NCBI RefSeq assembly: GCF_039655865.1
Contig: NZ_JBBYXL010000004.1
Location: 1 to 64,000 of the forward strand
Origin: Prosthecobacter sp. SYSU 5D2
GTDB lineage: Bacteria > Verrucomicrobiota > Verrucomicrobiia > Verrucomicrobiales > Verrucomicrobiaceae
DNA length: 64,000 nt
Direction: 5' to 3'
The notes below the pieces were generated by a model. That model saw only the letters and a program-made list of their open reading frames with translations, was not told where the DNA came from and did no database searches. Made by a program: the position numbers and the translations under genes. Positions 53,316-62,983 of the stretch are shown here, in pieces; position 1 is the stretch's first letter; every line of letters begins with the position of its first letter.

Positions 53316-54905
53316 TTACAGGCTGCGGCGCACAAAAACAGCCAGACGGCCAGGTGCGGCCTGGTGCGGGCGGGTGGTGGCCGTCTCATGTTCCAGCGTC
53401 CAGGAGCTGAGATCCGCCAGGGCTTGGATCAGCAGCTTTTCATGAGCGCTGGCTTCTGTCCCTTGAGGAGCATAATCAATAAAAACATGGGTGATTTCGG
53501 CTTTGTCCAGCCAGGCCCGCATTTCATCAGCAGTCCCAAAGGTGGCCTGGTAGTCCCGTCCCAGCCAGTCGGATTTCGCCAGCGCCTTGGTACCCCGGTG
53601 AATCCGCAGGGGGGAAGGTGAACGCTCCTTCAACGCGAAAGCTGCCGAAGCGATAACCGCACCTTCCCCGCGCGCGTCAGCACACACCAGCCAATGCGAC
53701 TGCAGTTCAGGCAAACCGCCATCCAAGGCTTTCAAGACAGCACTGCGATAGCCGCTGACGTTTTTTACCAGCAGCCCGGGAGCCTGCATCCAAACCAAAA
53801 GCGCCAGGCTGAAGCAGGCCGGCACGGCGAGCCGGGTACGTCTGAGAGTCACCTCAAAAAAGGACACTGCCAGCAGAGCCACCACCGGCACCAATGGCAT
53901 GAAATAACGGCTGCTATAACCCGCAGGAATGAGCAGCATGATGAGGACCGTGCCCAGCAGCAGCCCGAGAAGGGCGGTGCGCCGGACATCCGGCTGGACT
54001 TTGACCTGGGTGAATCCCAGCCAGACCGCCAGACCGCCCAGGGCGATCATGGCCGTGGCCAGACCAAAGGTGCTGGAAAGCGTGAACGGATAATATTTTA
54101 AAGCACCCCAGGCAAAGCTGAGCGCGCTGGTAGAAACCATGCCCTCGCGGGTGATGCCGGTGGAATAAAGCATCCACGGACCTGCCATCACCACCACCGG
54201 CAGCCCGGCCAGCCAAAAGGCCGGCTTTTTCAAAAGCGCCCACCGGCCAGCTCCAACCAGGCTGACCGCCGGTATGAGGGCCAGGGCCAGTCCGGAGCCC
54301 TTGGTCAGGATGGCCGCAGCCGCGGTAAAGCCAAAAAGAAGAGCCATGCCCGCACGCGGTTTTTCCAGGAAGCGCGCCCAGATCTCCACCGACAGCAGGC
54401 ACAGACATGCCAGCAACAAGTCCGCCATGATGAGCTGGCTGAGCTTGAGCGTGATGGGAAATCCGGCACACAACAAGGCGGCGGCCAGGGCTGCACGCTC
54501 ACGCAGCATCCGCCTGCCGACCCAAAAGACCAGCATGGACAGTCCCGCAACGAGCAATGCCTGAAGCACCAGCAGTACCTGTGGCTGGTCCCACGCCAAA
54601 AGCACCAGTGCAGCCAGGGCATAATAGCCTGGAGGATAATGTCCCAATGCTACCTTTGGAAAGTCCTCATAATATTGTCTCGCGAAGGACATGGGTGACT
54701 GAGGGTACCCCGTTACCAGATAGTCCCTCACCATCAGACTGGTGACTGCGTGTGCCGGCTCATCCGGATCCGACCCGATGTCAGAGGTCCACACCCCGGT
54801 CAGGGTTTGGAAAGACAAAACGGCCAAAGCGACGCCCACAAAGAGCATCAAGGCACGCAATCGGACAGAGGCGGGCTGGACAGACATATTCAAAGCTTCA
54901 GGCAT
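53316..54905 (-). CDS. GT39/ArnT-like membrane glycosyltransferase
   Basis: The roughly 529-residue protein has about twelve membrane segments and the conserved first-loop acid cluster SDPDEPAHA (GT-C fold glycosyltransferases place a DE pair there), followed by KVALGHYPPGYYALAAL. Such enzymes transfer sugars from polyprenyl phosphate to lipid A, proteins or other glycans. A soluble C-terminal part of about 150 residues follows. The start MPEALNMSVQ at 54905 is preferred; 54887 is an alternative. It is divergent from the stress protein gene. Confidence 0.8.
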   Translation of the reverse strand: MPEALNMSVQPASVRLRALMLFVGVALAVLSFQTLTGVWTSDIGSDPDEPAHAVTSLMVRDYLVTGYPQSPMSFARQYYEDFPKVALGHYPPGYYALAALVLLAWDQPQVLLVLQALLVAGLSMLVFWVGRRMLRERAALAAALLCAGFPITLKLSQLIMADLLLACLCLLSVEIWARFLEKPRAGMALLFGFTAAAAILTKGSGLALALIPAVSLVGAGRWALLKKPAFWLAGLPVVVMAGPWMLYSTGITREGMVSTSALSFAWGALKYYPFTLSSTFGLATAMIALGGLAVWLGFTQVKVQPDVRRTALLGLLLGTVLIMLLIPAGYSSRYFMPLVPVVALLAVSFFEVTLRRTRLAVPACFSLALLVWMQAPGLLVKNVSGYRSAVLKALDGGLPELQSHWLVCADARGEGAVIASAAFALKERSPSPLRIHRGTKALAKSDWLGRDYQATFGTADEMRAWLDKAEITHVFIDYAPQGTEASAHEKLLIQALADLSSWTLEHETATTRPHQAAPGRLAVFVRRSL

Positions 54906-54999
54906 GAGCGGAGGAGCTTGCCGCAGAGGTCGGCTGAGAGCAAGGCAGGACGCAATCATCACATCATCGGCATTGCCAGAAGGCGAAAAATGATCCTTT

Positions 55000-55452
55000 A
55001 TGATGCTGATGACCACCCCAACGATCCCCGGTTTTTGGCAAAAAATTCTCGTTCCAACGGATTTTTCAAACTGCTCTCTGGCCGCCCTTAAGTCTGCATC
55101 CAGGTTGCAAGAAACTTCCACGGCCCAGATCGTCCTCCTGCACGTCACGGAAGAAGGTCACGAAGGTTTGCGCATCCGCACAGAGGATCTTCATGACAAA
55201 ATGCGCTATGAGGCAGAGCAGACGCTGAGAAAACTGGCCAAAGAGCATTTCCCCCGCCCGGATGAAATCGTTGTTCAGATTGAAGAAGGCCGTCCGGCGG
55301 AAACCATCTGCCAGGTGGCAGAAAAAGAAAAGGCGGACGTCATCCTCATTCCCACGCACGGACATACCGGTCTCAAGCACATGCTTCTGGGCAGCATCGC
55401 TGAAAAAGTGGTCCGTCAGGCCCACTGCGATGTCCTGGTCGTGAGACAGTGA
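55000..55452 (+). CDS. universal stress protein (UspA family)
   Basis: The 150-residue protein has the UspA fold with ILVPTDFSNCSLAAL, VLLHVTEE, ADVILIPTHGHTGLKHMLLGSIAEKVV and CDVLVVRQ. The G-2x-G-9x-G-S pattern (GHTGLKHMLLGS) indicates an ATP-binding subtype. Several in-frame ATG codons occur within the first four codons, so the exact start is uncertain. Confidence 0.93.
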   Translation: MMLMTTPTIPGFWQKILVPTDFSNCSLAALKSASRLQETSTAQIVLLHVTEEGHEGLRIRTEDLHDKMRYEAEQTLRKLAKEHFPRPDEIVVQIEEGRPAETICQVAEKEKADVILIPTHGHTGLKHMLLGSIAEKVVRQAHCDVLVVRQ

Positions 55453-55481
55453 GAATCATCGGACCACCATATTAACAGGTG

Positions 55482-55504
55482 TAATTTATAATTTCTATAA
55501 ATTA
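55482..55504. promoter_or_regulatory. AT-rich inverted repeat before the protease gene
   Basis: Arms TAATTTATA and TATAAATTA (9 bp each) are separated by ATTTC. A perfect -10-like TATAAT lies at 55487-55492 within the repeat, as at 8577, but no -35 box is evident. The repeat sits about 50 bases before the protease ATG. Confidence 0.35.
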
Positions 55505-55556
55505 AACTTGGCGGTGTCAGGGTGTTGGCGGATGGTACAGGACCTGTCTTGTTGCC

Positions 55557-58500
55557 ATGCCTAGCCCCTTCCAGCTCTTCCGCCGCTCCTTAGCTCTGGC
55601 CGTTCTTTTGGGACTGGGAGGCACAGGAATATGGATGGCCATTCCCTCTTCGGTCCGGCATCCGGCAGAGACTTCAAATGCTACGGAACTGCTTCCAGAT
55701 TCCCCCAGGGTCGCGCTGAAGGCGGTTCAAGACATCTCCGTCGCAGACACCAAAGAAGATCTCGGGCTTCAGCAGCCAATGGATTCCGATGCCCTCAAAA
55801 GAGCCGGTGAGGATCTGCGGGCAGGACGCCCCTTTGCCCTGAATGAAAACGGCATTCCAGCCAGCTACCAACTGGCACTGGATGAGGTTTATGATCCGAC
55901 CGCGCCGGTGAATCAAAGGCTGAGGAAGATCCAGGCCAAAAGCTCGGCAGCCGAGCTGCTCACTTTCGCCGAGTCCGAAGCTCAGCGCCTGGGCAGATGG
56001 CCTGGCCTGGTGGCCTACCCGGAAAAAGGGCCGCAGGATGCCGCGCACCGCCGGGTCCTGACGGAGCAGGTTTTGCTCAAAACAACGGATGCACCGGAAG
56101 CAGAGAAACTGGCCATTAACAACGGCCTGAAAGTGACCGGCCGCCCGGCGTATGCGAAACAGCACCTGGTGGCCGAGGCGGCCAGTCCGCTGGCCGCGCT
56201 GGATGCGCTTGCCACCATGATGGGAGATGCCGCCGTGCTGAGTATGGAGCCGCTTTTGATGAGGCTGCGAATGCGCAAAGTGCTCCTGAACGACCCCTAC
56301 TTGCAGGACCAATGGCACCTGAAAAACACCGGCCAGGCGGGAGGCAAAAAAGGCGTGGACATCGGCATTGACGCGGTCTGGCAGGACGACGATGCCGGCC
56401 TCAGCCTGACCCAGGGCCAGGGCATTCGCATCGCCATCGTGGATGACGGCCTTCAGATGAATCATCCCGACCTCATCGCAAACGTGGACCTGTCTCCCAA
56501 TCATTATGACTGGAATGGCGAGGACACTGACCCGTCTGCCGAATCTGGGGATGACCATGGGACTGCCGTTGCCGGTCTGGTGGCAGCACGCGGCAACAAC
56601 AACATCGGCATCAGTGGCGTGGCTCCGCGAGCCACTCTGGTGGGCTTTCGCCTGATTGCTGATATGAGCACGGCTATCACCGAATCTGAATCCGTCATCT
56701 ATGGAAACGACGTCATCCAGGTCAAAAACAACAGTTGGGGTTATCCCGACGGTTATCCTTTTGAACTGGGAACCTCAAGCGAGCTCATGCAGGCGGCGAT
56801 GGAGGAAGCGGCTGCCACGGGACGCGGAGGATTGGGCACCCTTTCCGTCTGGGCATCTGGCAATGGCCGCCACATCGGTGACCAGGGAAACAAAGACGCC
56901 TATAGCAACAGCATCTATGGCATCGCCGTCGGTTCCATCACCAACAAAGGCAAGCTGACACTCTACAGTGAAGGCGGCAGCCACCTCTGCGTTGTGGCAC
57001 CATCTGCCGGGACCAAGGGCGGGATGATCACCACGGATCTCATGGGCATCGCCGGTGCCAACTCAGGCAGCCTGAAAAATCTTTCGGATGTGGATTACAC
57101 CAATGACTTCAATGGCACCTCAGCTTCCGCTCCGGTCGTTTCAGGTGTCATCGCCCTGATGCTCCAGGCAAATCCCCATCTGAACTGGCGCGATGTGAAA
57201 GAGATCCTCCTGCGCTCCTCTGTCAAAATCCTGCCCAAAAACAAGGGCTGGACTGAGCGCGCCAACTGGGATGAATGGGAAGCAGAAATGCCGCCCATCA
57301 AACATCATGAATCCTATGGCGGTGGCCTCATCAATGCCCCAAATGCTATCCGGCTGGCAAAGGTGTGGCCCAGCCTGGGAAGCATGGTCTCGATCTCGCG
57401 TTCTGAAGCGCCACCGAGCACGACCGCCAGTCTCGGCGGAAGCACCAAAGGGACCACTTTAATACTCGCCCCATTGCCGGAAGAGAAAAAAGTGAAGACC
57501 AAAGCCACAAGGCTGAACCTGGACTTCAGCAACCAGACCGCCCTCCGCGTGGAGCACGTGACGGTGCGGGTGAACGCCACCCACGCCCGCCGGGGAGATC
57601 TGACCATCAAGCTCATCTCCCCGAGCGGCACGATAAGCACGCTGGCCACCTATTCAAAGAGAGACACAGGAGCCAATTATACGGACTGGACCTTTAGCAG
57701 CGTCCGGCATTGGGGTGAATCTTCGCGGGGCATCTGGTCTGTGGTGGCTTCTGAACCGGAGGACGATGTGGATGGCACGCTAGGCTCTGTGACCGTCGCC
57801 ATGCATGGGACGGCCTATCCGGCAGTTCTGGTGGAGTCAGCTCCCATCTCGCAACTTGTCCCGGAAAACAGCAGCACCGATTTCACGGCGGTAGTGGAGA
57901 CGCCGGCTTTCTCCACGACTACCAGGCAGTGGTTTAAAAAAGGCAAAGCCATCCCGGATGCCACCAAGGATGTGCTCAGCTTCCCGGCGGTGCAACTGGG
58001 TGACGCCGGGCTTTACAGTTACACGGTGGAGAATCTCATTGGGCTGACGGAGATCCCAGTCAGCCTGGGTGTCGTGCGCACCGCCATTGCCGGGCAGCAG
58101 GTTCTTGCCGGCAAGACGGCCACTTTTAAAGTCGAGGCAGCAGGACCCGACCTGCGATATCAATGGTTCATTGGCAGCCAGGCCCTGAGGGATGACGGAC
58201 GCATCACCGGTAGCCGGAGTGCCACACTGAAAGTGAAAAAGGTCACCCTGGCAGATTCAAATGATTATTACTGCCAGGTCAGCATGGGAGACCTGAATCT
58301 GAATACCCTGCGTGCCAATCTGGCCATCACCATCCCGCCATCGCTGGAGCTTTTTGAAGCGCCGCTTCCAAGCATTGTCAGCAGCTTCACGGACCACCCC
58401 ATTGTGGCCTTGAACGGAGCCACCGGTTACCGGGCAACAGGCCTGCCGCCCGGAGTCAAAATTGACAAGGCCACGGGCAGCTTCATCGGCAGGCCCACCA

Positions 58501-59705
58501 AGCCTGGGACGTACAACATCACGCTCATCGCCAGCAATGCGGCAGGCTCCAGCCCGCCGGTGTCTTTCGTCTGGGAAGTGGCGGATCTGCCTGAGGGTAC
58601 CGTTGGCACCTATCGCGGCCTTGTGGAGCGCTACGATCTCTATAACCAGGGCTACGGCGGCGCATTCACGCTGACCATCGGCAAGACAGGCCTCTTCACG
58701 GGCACGGTCACCCAAGGCAAGCTGCGCACCCCTTTCAAAGGAGCCCTGGATGCCTATGCAGGGGAAGTTTTCTCCACCGGAACCGTCAGCCTTCGCCAGC
58801 CTGCAAAGGCTGACCCCTTGGTGCTGACCTTTACCCTGGAAAACGGCAGAATAGATGGCAGCATGGGCCGGGATGAGGACGATGAATACGCCAGCCTCTG
58901 GGCGCTCAAGCAATGGATCGCGCTGCCTGGAGAACTCGCCTCCCTGCCAGGCAGATACAACGTTCCTTTGATGCCCGAAGAAACCTCCGCCATCTATCCC
59001 CTCGGCAGCGGTTATCTTTCCCTCGCCGTTTCCGCCAAAGGCCGGATCAACTACGCCGGACGGCTGGCGGACGGCACAGCGTTGACCGGTGGCGGCATCG
59101 GTCTCGCCGAAGGTATTCTCCCCTTGCATCATATGCTTTACAAAAAAACCGGCTCCGTTCAGGGAAGCCTGGCGCTGGATGAAACGCGGACGTTTTTCAG
59201 CGCGGAGATGGACTGGTTTAAATCCCCCCAGCCTGCCAATGCCGCCACGCGCGTGTATCGCAACGGTTTCCCGCTCCATACGCTCAGCGGCACCGGTGGC
59301 CGCTACACCGCCCCGGCAGCCGGTCAGTTGCTGCTGGATCTGCCCCTTACGGAAAACAATGCCCGGCTGACGTTCAGCGAAGGCGGGCTTTTTATCCCTT
59401 TCTCGCAGACCTTCAGCCTGGTGCTGAACAACAAAGCTGTCTTCCCCGCTGCTACTGGCAATCCCCATCAGCTCAAGCTGACGCTCAATGCCAAAACCGG
59501 CCTCATCTCTGGCAAAGGTGCCACCATGGACATTGACCCGGCTAACCCTGCTCTCAACCGTCAGCGGGCGGGCACCGGCAGCGCACTCATCATTCCTGGG
59601 TTGGACAGAGCCGAAGGCCATTTCCTGCTGCCTGCGGATACCAGCAAGACAGCCCAGATCCTTTCAGGCCGCCTGCGAATGCTGCCCGCCAGCGCATTGG
59701 ACTGA
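55557..59705 (+). CDS. large kexin-like S8 serine protease with P domain and Ig-like repeats
   Basis: The 1382-residue exported protein has an N-terminal hydrophobic signal (LALAVLLGLGGTGIWMAI), a propeptide of about 250 residues, and a subtilisin-type catalytic domain with Asp296 (IAIVDDGLQ), His334 (DDHGTAVAG) and Ser522 (NGTSASAPV). A proprotein-convertase P domain follows (about 645-760, RRGDLTIKLISPSGTISTL, HWGESSRGIWSV), then Ig-like domains (about 765-930, ending GLYSYTVENL) and a putative Ig domain (GLPPGVKIDKATGSFIGRPTKPGTY). The last 380 residues hold beta-rich repeats of GTYRGLVE type. It likely works at or outside the cell surface. Kexin-type proteases cut after dibasic sites, but specificity cannot be read here. 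Confidence 0.88.
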   Translation: MPSPFQLFRRSLALAVLLGLGGTGIWMAIPSSVRHPAETSNATELLPDSPRVALKAVQDISVADTKEDLGLQQPMDSDALKRAGEDLRAGRPFALNENGIPASYQLALDEVYDPTAPVNQRLRKIQAKSSAAELLTFAESEAQRLGRWPGLVAYPEKGPQDAAHRRVLTEQVLLKTTDAPEAEKLAINNGLKVTGRPAYAKQHLVAEAASPLAALDALATMMGDAAVLSMEPLLMRLRMRKVLLNDPYLQDQWHLKNTGQAGGKKGVDIGIDAVWQDDDAGLSLTQGQGIRIAIVDDGLQMNHPDLIANVDLSPNHYDWNGEDTDPSAESGDDHGTAVAGLVAARGNNNIGISGVAPRATLVGFRLIADMSTAITESESVIYGNDVIQVKNNSWGYPDGYPFELGTSSELMQAAMEEAAATGRGGLGTLSVWASGNGRHIGDQGNKDAYSNSIYGIAVGSITNKGKLTLYSEGGSHLCVVAPSAGTKGGMITTDLMGIAGANSGSLKNLSDVDYTNDFNGTSASAPVVSGVIALMLQANPHLNWRDVKEILLRSSVKILPKNKGWTERANWDEWEAEMPPIKHHESYGGGLINAPNAIRLAKVWPSLGSMVSISRSEAPPSTTASLGGSTKGTTLILAPLPEEKKVKTKATRLNLDFSNQTALRVEHVTVRVNATHARRGDLTIKLISPSGTISTLATYSKRDTGANYTDWTFSSVRHWGESSRGIWSVVASEPEDDVDGTLGSVTVAMHGTAYPAVLVESAPISQLVPENSSTDFTAVVETPAFSTTTRQWFKKGKAIPDATKDVLSFPAVQLGDAGLYSYTVENLIGLTEIPVSLGVVRTAIAGQQVLAGKTATFKVEAAGPDLRYQWFIGSQALRDDGRITGSRSATLKVKKVTLADSNDYYCQVSMGDLNLNTLRANLAITIPPSLELFEAPLPSIVSSFTDHPIVALNGATGYRATGLPPGVKIDKATGSFIGRPTKPGTYNITLIASNAAGSSPPVSFVWEVADLPEGTVGTYRGLVERYDLYNQGYGGAFTLTIGKTGLFTGTVTQGKLRTPFKGALDAYAGEVFSTGTVSLRQPAKADPLVLTFTLENGRIDGSMGRDEDDEYASLWALKQWIALPGELASLPGRYNVPLMPEETSAIYPLGSGYLSLAVSAKGRINYAGRLADGTALTGGGIGLAEGILPLHHMLYKKTGSVQGSLALDETRTFFSAEMDWFKSPQPANAATRVYRNGFPLHTLSGTGGRYTAPAAGQLLLDLPLTENNARLTFSEGGLFIPFSQTFSLVLNNKAVFPAATGNPHQLKLTLNAKTGLISGKGATMDIDPANPALNRQRAGTGSALIIPGLDRAEGHFLLPADTSKTAQILSGRLRMLPASALD

Positions 59706-59717
59706 TCTGCCGCAGGC

Positions 59718-60749
59718 CTACAGAGCCGCTTTCACCTTCGCCACTCCGGCGACCATGTTCGCCAGCTTTTGCTTCGCCGCCCATCGCGCCGTCTGGCTCA
59801 AACCGCAGTCAGGCGCCAAGACCAACCGCTCCGCGGGGGCATGTTTTAAACAGGCCCGCACCGCATCCGCCACGTTGTCAGGGCTTTCGATGTAATAGCT
59901 TTTCACATCAATCACCCCCACGGCCACATCCGTGCGTTTGGCGATCTCTCCGATGATCTCCAGCTCTGCATACTCGCGGTTGGCCATCTCCACATGGATC
60001 TCATCGCAATGCAGATCCAGGAAGTCCGGGAACAAGGGTGCATACTTGCGATAGCCCACCGGATGGCCTTTGAAGTTGCCAAAACACAGGTGCGTGCAAA
60101 TGCGCGCCTGCCCATAGCCGCTTTCCACCGTGCGATTAAAGAGGTCCACAAAACGCCGCGTGTCCTCACGGAATCCATAGCAGCTCATGCTCGGTTCATC
60201 CACGCAGATCTCCTCCGCCCCCGCCGCCACCAGGTCCGCGATCTCCTGCCTAACGATGGGCAGAAGCGCCTCCGTAATGGCATAACGGTCAGCATACTGT
60301 TGGTTAGGCGCAAGCCTCCCGCTCAGGGTATAGGGACCGGGCACACTCACCTTCAGCCTTTTCCCCGATCGCTCAGCCAGCCGTTTCAGCCGCTTGAATT
60401 CTTCCACCGCCCCCAGCCCACGCGGAGCGAGCAGTTCTCCGGTGATCTCATGCTTCCCGCGCTGATCATGAGCTGGAGGGCCAAAGCGGCGCGGACTGGC
60501 AGGCTCCAATGCGATGCCTTCGATGAACCCATAAAATGACAGGTTAAAGTCAAACCGCGTCTGCTCCCCGTCCGTGATGACATCCAGCCCGGCGGCAAGC
60601 TGGTCCTGGATCGCCACCGTCGTCGCATCATCCTGCATCTCCGCCAGATCCGCGCTGCCAAACTGGCCCAGATGCTGAGCAGAAAATTCCAGCCACCCAG
60701 GAAAAGGGTAGCTACCGATGACTGAGGTACGCAGAGGTTGATCCTTCAT
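59718..60749 (-). CDS. short MetE-like cobalamin-independent methionine synthase
   Basis: The 343-residue protein matches the C-terminal catalytic half of MetE, with zinc ligands expected in CTHLCFGNF and LAPDCGLSQTARWAA and the Glu in DEIHVEMAN. Stand-alone forms of this half occur in bacteria and archaea and use a methyl donor other than the polyglutamate folate of full MetE, or an unknown one. The N-terminal domain of full MetE is absent. It converges on the protease gene with 12 bases between stops. Confidence 0.85.
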   Translation of the reverse strand: MKDQPLRTSVIGSYPFPGWLEFSAQHLGQFGSADLAEMQDDATTVAIQDQLAAGLDVITDGEQTRFDFNLSFYGFIEGIALEPASPRRFGPPAHDQRGKHEITGELLAPRGLGAVEEFKRLKRLAERSGKRLKVSVPGPYTLSGRLAPNQQYADRYAITEALLPIVRQEIADLVAAGAEEICVDEPSMSCYGFREDTRRFVDLFNRTVESGYGQARICTHLCFGNFKGHPVGYRKYAPLFPDFLDLHCDEIHVEMANREYAELEIIGEIAKRTDVAVGVIDVKSYYIESPDNVADAVRACLKHAPAERLVLAPDCGLSQTARWAAKQKLANMVAGVAKVKAAL

Positions 60750-60835
60750 TTCATCAAGGCTACAGCCTGACCATCCTGGCAGTCAACCAGGACCCGCATC
60801 TCGCAATTCTTTCAATGGGATAATCCATCCGCACA

Positions 60836-61459
60836 ATGCTGGACATCATGCTGGCTTCTCCAGTATTCTCCTTTATGCGCTTGCTCTACCCCCGCCTCAG
60901 CTTGCACCAGTTTGCCTGGATGCTGTTGTTCGGACTCGTTGGAGCACTGATTGCAGGAGCTTATGGAATCCTGCATGACCAGATCACGATGCGGTTGGGC
61001 GTGGAGTATTTTTCGCGCTTTAAGCTCGAGCAGTTTCATTACCTGGACGCTTCAGCACCCCTTCATCTCAACGTCATGAAAATCGGTTTCCTGGCCACCT
61101 GGTGGGTGGGGCTTTTTGCGGGCTGGTTCATGGGTCGCGTGACGCTCCCTCACGAACCTGTCAAAGTCGCAGCCAGGCGATGCGCCATCGGTGTCGGACT
61201 CATGATCATGGTCGCTGTCATCTTCGCTGTCGGCGCCAGCATTTGGGCCCCCACACAGTTGGAGGATGCACGCATTGGAAACTGGTCGGACATGCTATCT
61301 TTTTATCATATCCAGGATCCCCTGGCCTTCATCCGTGTGGGTTATATTCATAATGCCAGCTACCTCGGCGGACTGGTGGGGCTTATTAGCGTTCTGGCCT
61401 GGCTGAGGATCACGCGCAAACCCTCGCCAAAAATCCCCGCGAGACTGCCGCTTTCCTGA
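60836..61459 (+). CDS. four-pass membrane protein of unknown function
   Basis: I do not recognise this 207-residue protein. It has four membrane segments (about 26-46, 82-100, 115-136, 175-191) and a conserved-looking extracytoplasmic loop with FSRFKLEQFHYLDAS. It starts 87 bases after the divergent MetE-like gene start and stands 16 bases before the sulfatase gene on the same strand. Confidence 0.75.
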   Translation: MLDIMLASPVFSFMRLLYPRLSLHQFAWMLLFGLVGALIAGAYGILHDQITMRLGVEYFSRFKLEQFHYLDASAPLHLNVMKIGFLATWWVGLFAGWFMGRVTLPHEPVKVAARRCAIGVGLMIMVAVIFAVGASIWAPTQLEDARIGNWSDMLSFYHIQDPLAFIRVGYIHNASYLGGLVGLISVLAWLRITRKPSPKIPARLPLS

Positions 61460-61474
61460 CGTTTCCAGCGGGTC

Positions 61475-62929
61475 ATGTTCGCCCGGATCACCACCTGCCT
61501 CCTTTTCGTTTCCGCCTCGCTTCTTTGCGCGGCACCGAATGTGCTGTTCATCGCGGTGGATGATCTTCGTCCCGAACTGGGGTGTTATGGCACCAGCTTC
61601 ATTCAGTCGCCTAACATTGACAAGCTGGCCGCCAGCAGCGTGCTTTTTGATCGAGCTTACTGCCAGGTGGCTGTGTGCAATCCCTCACGCAACAGTGTGC
61701 TCAGCGGCTTTCGATCCGATACCACCACCATCCTGGCCAACAACACCTACCTCCGCCCCGCCCTGCCGGATGTGGTGACGCTGCCGCAGCATTTCAAAAA
61801 CCACGGCTACACTTCGCTCTCGCTCGGCAAGATTTTCCATCACAGCCAGACCGAACCTGGTGATGATCCGCAAAGCTGGAGCGAACCCTCCTGGTACCAG
61901 GGCCAGCCCTACCGCCATTGGTTCACCAAGGAATCCGAGGACTTCATCAAAGAGATGAAACAAAGGCCCAAAAAGGACCAGCCCCGGCTCATCCGGGCCA
62001 AACCTTATGAAGCGGCCAATGAGCCTGACGATGTGTATCCCGACGGCCAGACCGCCCTCAAAGCCATCGAGACACTTCAGCGTCTGAAAAGTGAAGGCAA
62101 ACCTTTCTTTCTCGGCGTCGGTTTTGTGAAGCCGCACCTGCCTTTCACCTGCCCGCAAAAGTACTGGGACCTGTATCCCGAAGACAGCATCCGCATGCCG
62201 GAAAACTCCGCCCCGCCAGAAGGTGTTCCCTCCCCTGCCCTGCATGATCTATACGAGCTGCGCAGCTACGGCGGCATCCCTCGTACCGGTGACATTGACG
62301 AAGCCACAGCGCTGAAACTCATCCGTGCCTACCGCGCCTGTGTCAGCTTCATGGATGCCCAGTTAGGCCGTGTCATTGACGAGCTGGACCGCCTCGGTCT
62401 TCGCGAGAATACCATCATCGTTTTGTGGGGTGACCATGGTTATCATCTGGGGGAACAGGGCCTCTTCACCAAGATGACCAACTTTGAACTCGGCACCCGC
62501 GTGCCCTTGCTCGTCAGCGCCCCCGGCATGAAAGCCCCGGGCCAGAAAAGCCGCGCCTTGGTGGAGCTGGTGGACCTTTACCCCACCCTGGCCGAACTCG
62601 CCGGACTGCCCGTTGCGGATTCCCTGGAAGGCAGCAGCCTTGCCCCCCTGCTGGACACACCGGACCGCCCTTGGAAAAAGGCCGCCTTCAGTGTGTATCT
62701 GCGTCGCGGGCCGGAAGGCTACAAAGGCCGCAGCATCCGCACCGACCGCTGGCGCTACACCGAATGGAAAACCCCCAAAGGCAAGGACGCCGGCACCGAG
62801 CTGTATGACCATGATAATGATCCCAAGGAGACCGTGAACCTGGCCGCAGATGCCAAGCACGCCGAGACTGTGCAGCAACTGTCCGCCCAGCTTGCAGCAG
62901 GCTGGAAAGAGGCCGTCCCGGCACCTTGA
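61475..62929 (+). CDS. sulfatase (iduronate-2-sulfatase-like)
   Basis: The 484-residue exported enzyme hydrolyses sulfate esters, probably on a sulfated polysaccharide. It has a signal peptide, the metal site IAVDDLRPELGCYG, and the signature VCNPSRNSVLSG, in which Cys68 (C-x-P-S-R) must be converted to formylglycine by a sulfatase-maturating enzyme, not seen in this window. VLWGDHGYHLGEQGLFTKM and the KPHLPF segment match the iduronate-2-sulfatase-like subgroup. Confidence 0.93.
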   Translation: MFARITTCLLFVSASLLCAAPNVLFIAVDDLRPELGCYGTSFIQSPNIDKLAASSVLFDRAYCQVAVCNPSRNSVLSGFRSDTTTILANNTYLRPALPDVVTLPQHFKNHGYTSLSLGKIFHHSQTEPGDDPQSWSEPSWYQGQPYRHWFTKESEDFIKEMKQRPKKDQPRLIRAKPYEAANEPDDVYPDGQTALKAIETLQRLKSEGKPFFLGVGFVKPHLPFTCPQKYWDLYPEDSIRMPENSAPPEGVPSPALHDLYELRSYGGIPRTGDIDEATALKLIRAYRACVSFMDAQLGRVIDELDRLGLRENTIIVLWGDHGYHLGEQGLFTKMTNFELGTRVPLLVSAPGMKAPGQKSRALVELVDLYPTLAELAGLPVADSLEGSSLAPLLDTPDRPWKKAAFSVYLRRGPEGYKGRSIRTDRWRYTEWKTPKGKDAGTELYDHDNDPKETVNLAADAKHAETVQQLSAQLAAGWKEAVPAP

Positions 62930-62983
62930 CCTTGGCCGCTTGACCACCTCCTGACCACCCCTTATAAAGGCGGTCCAATCATC

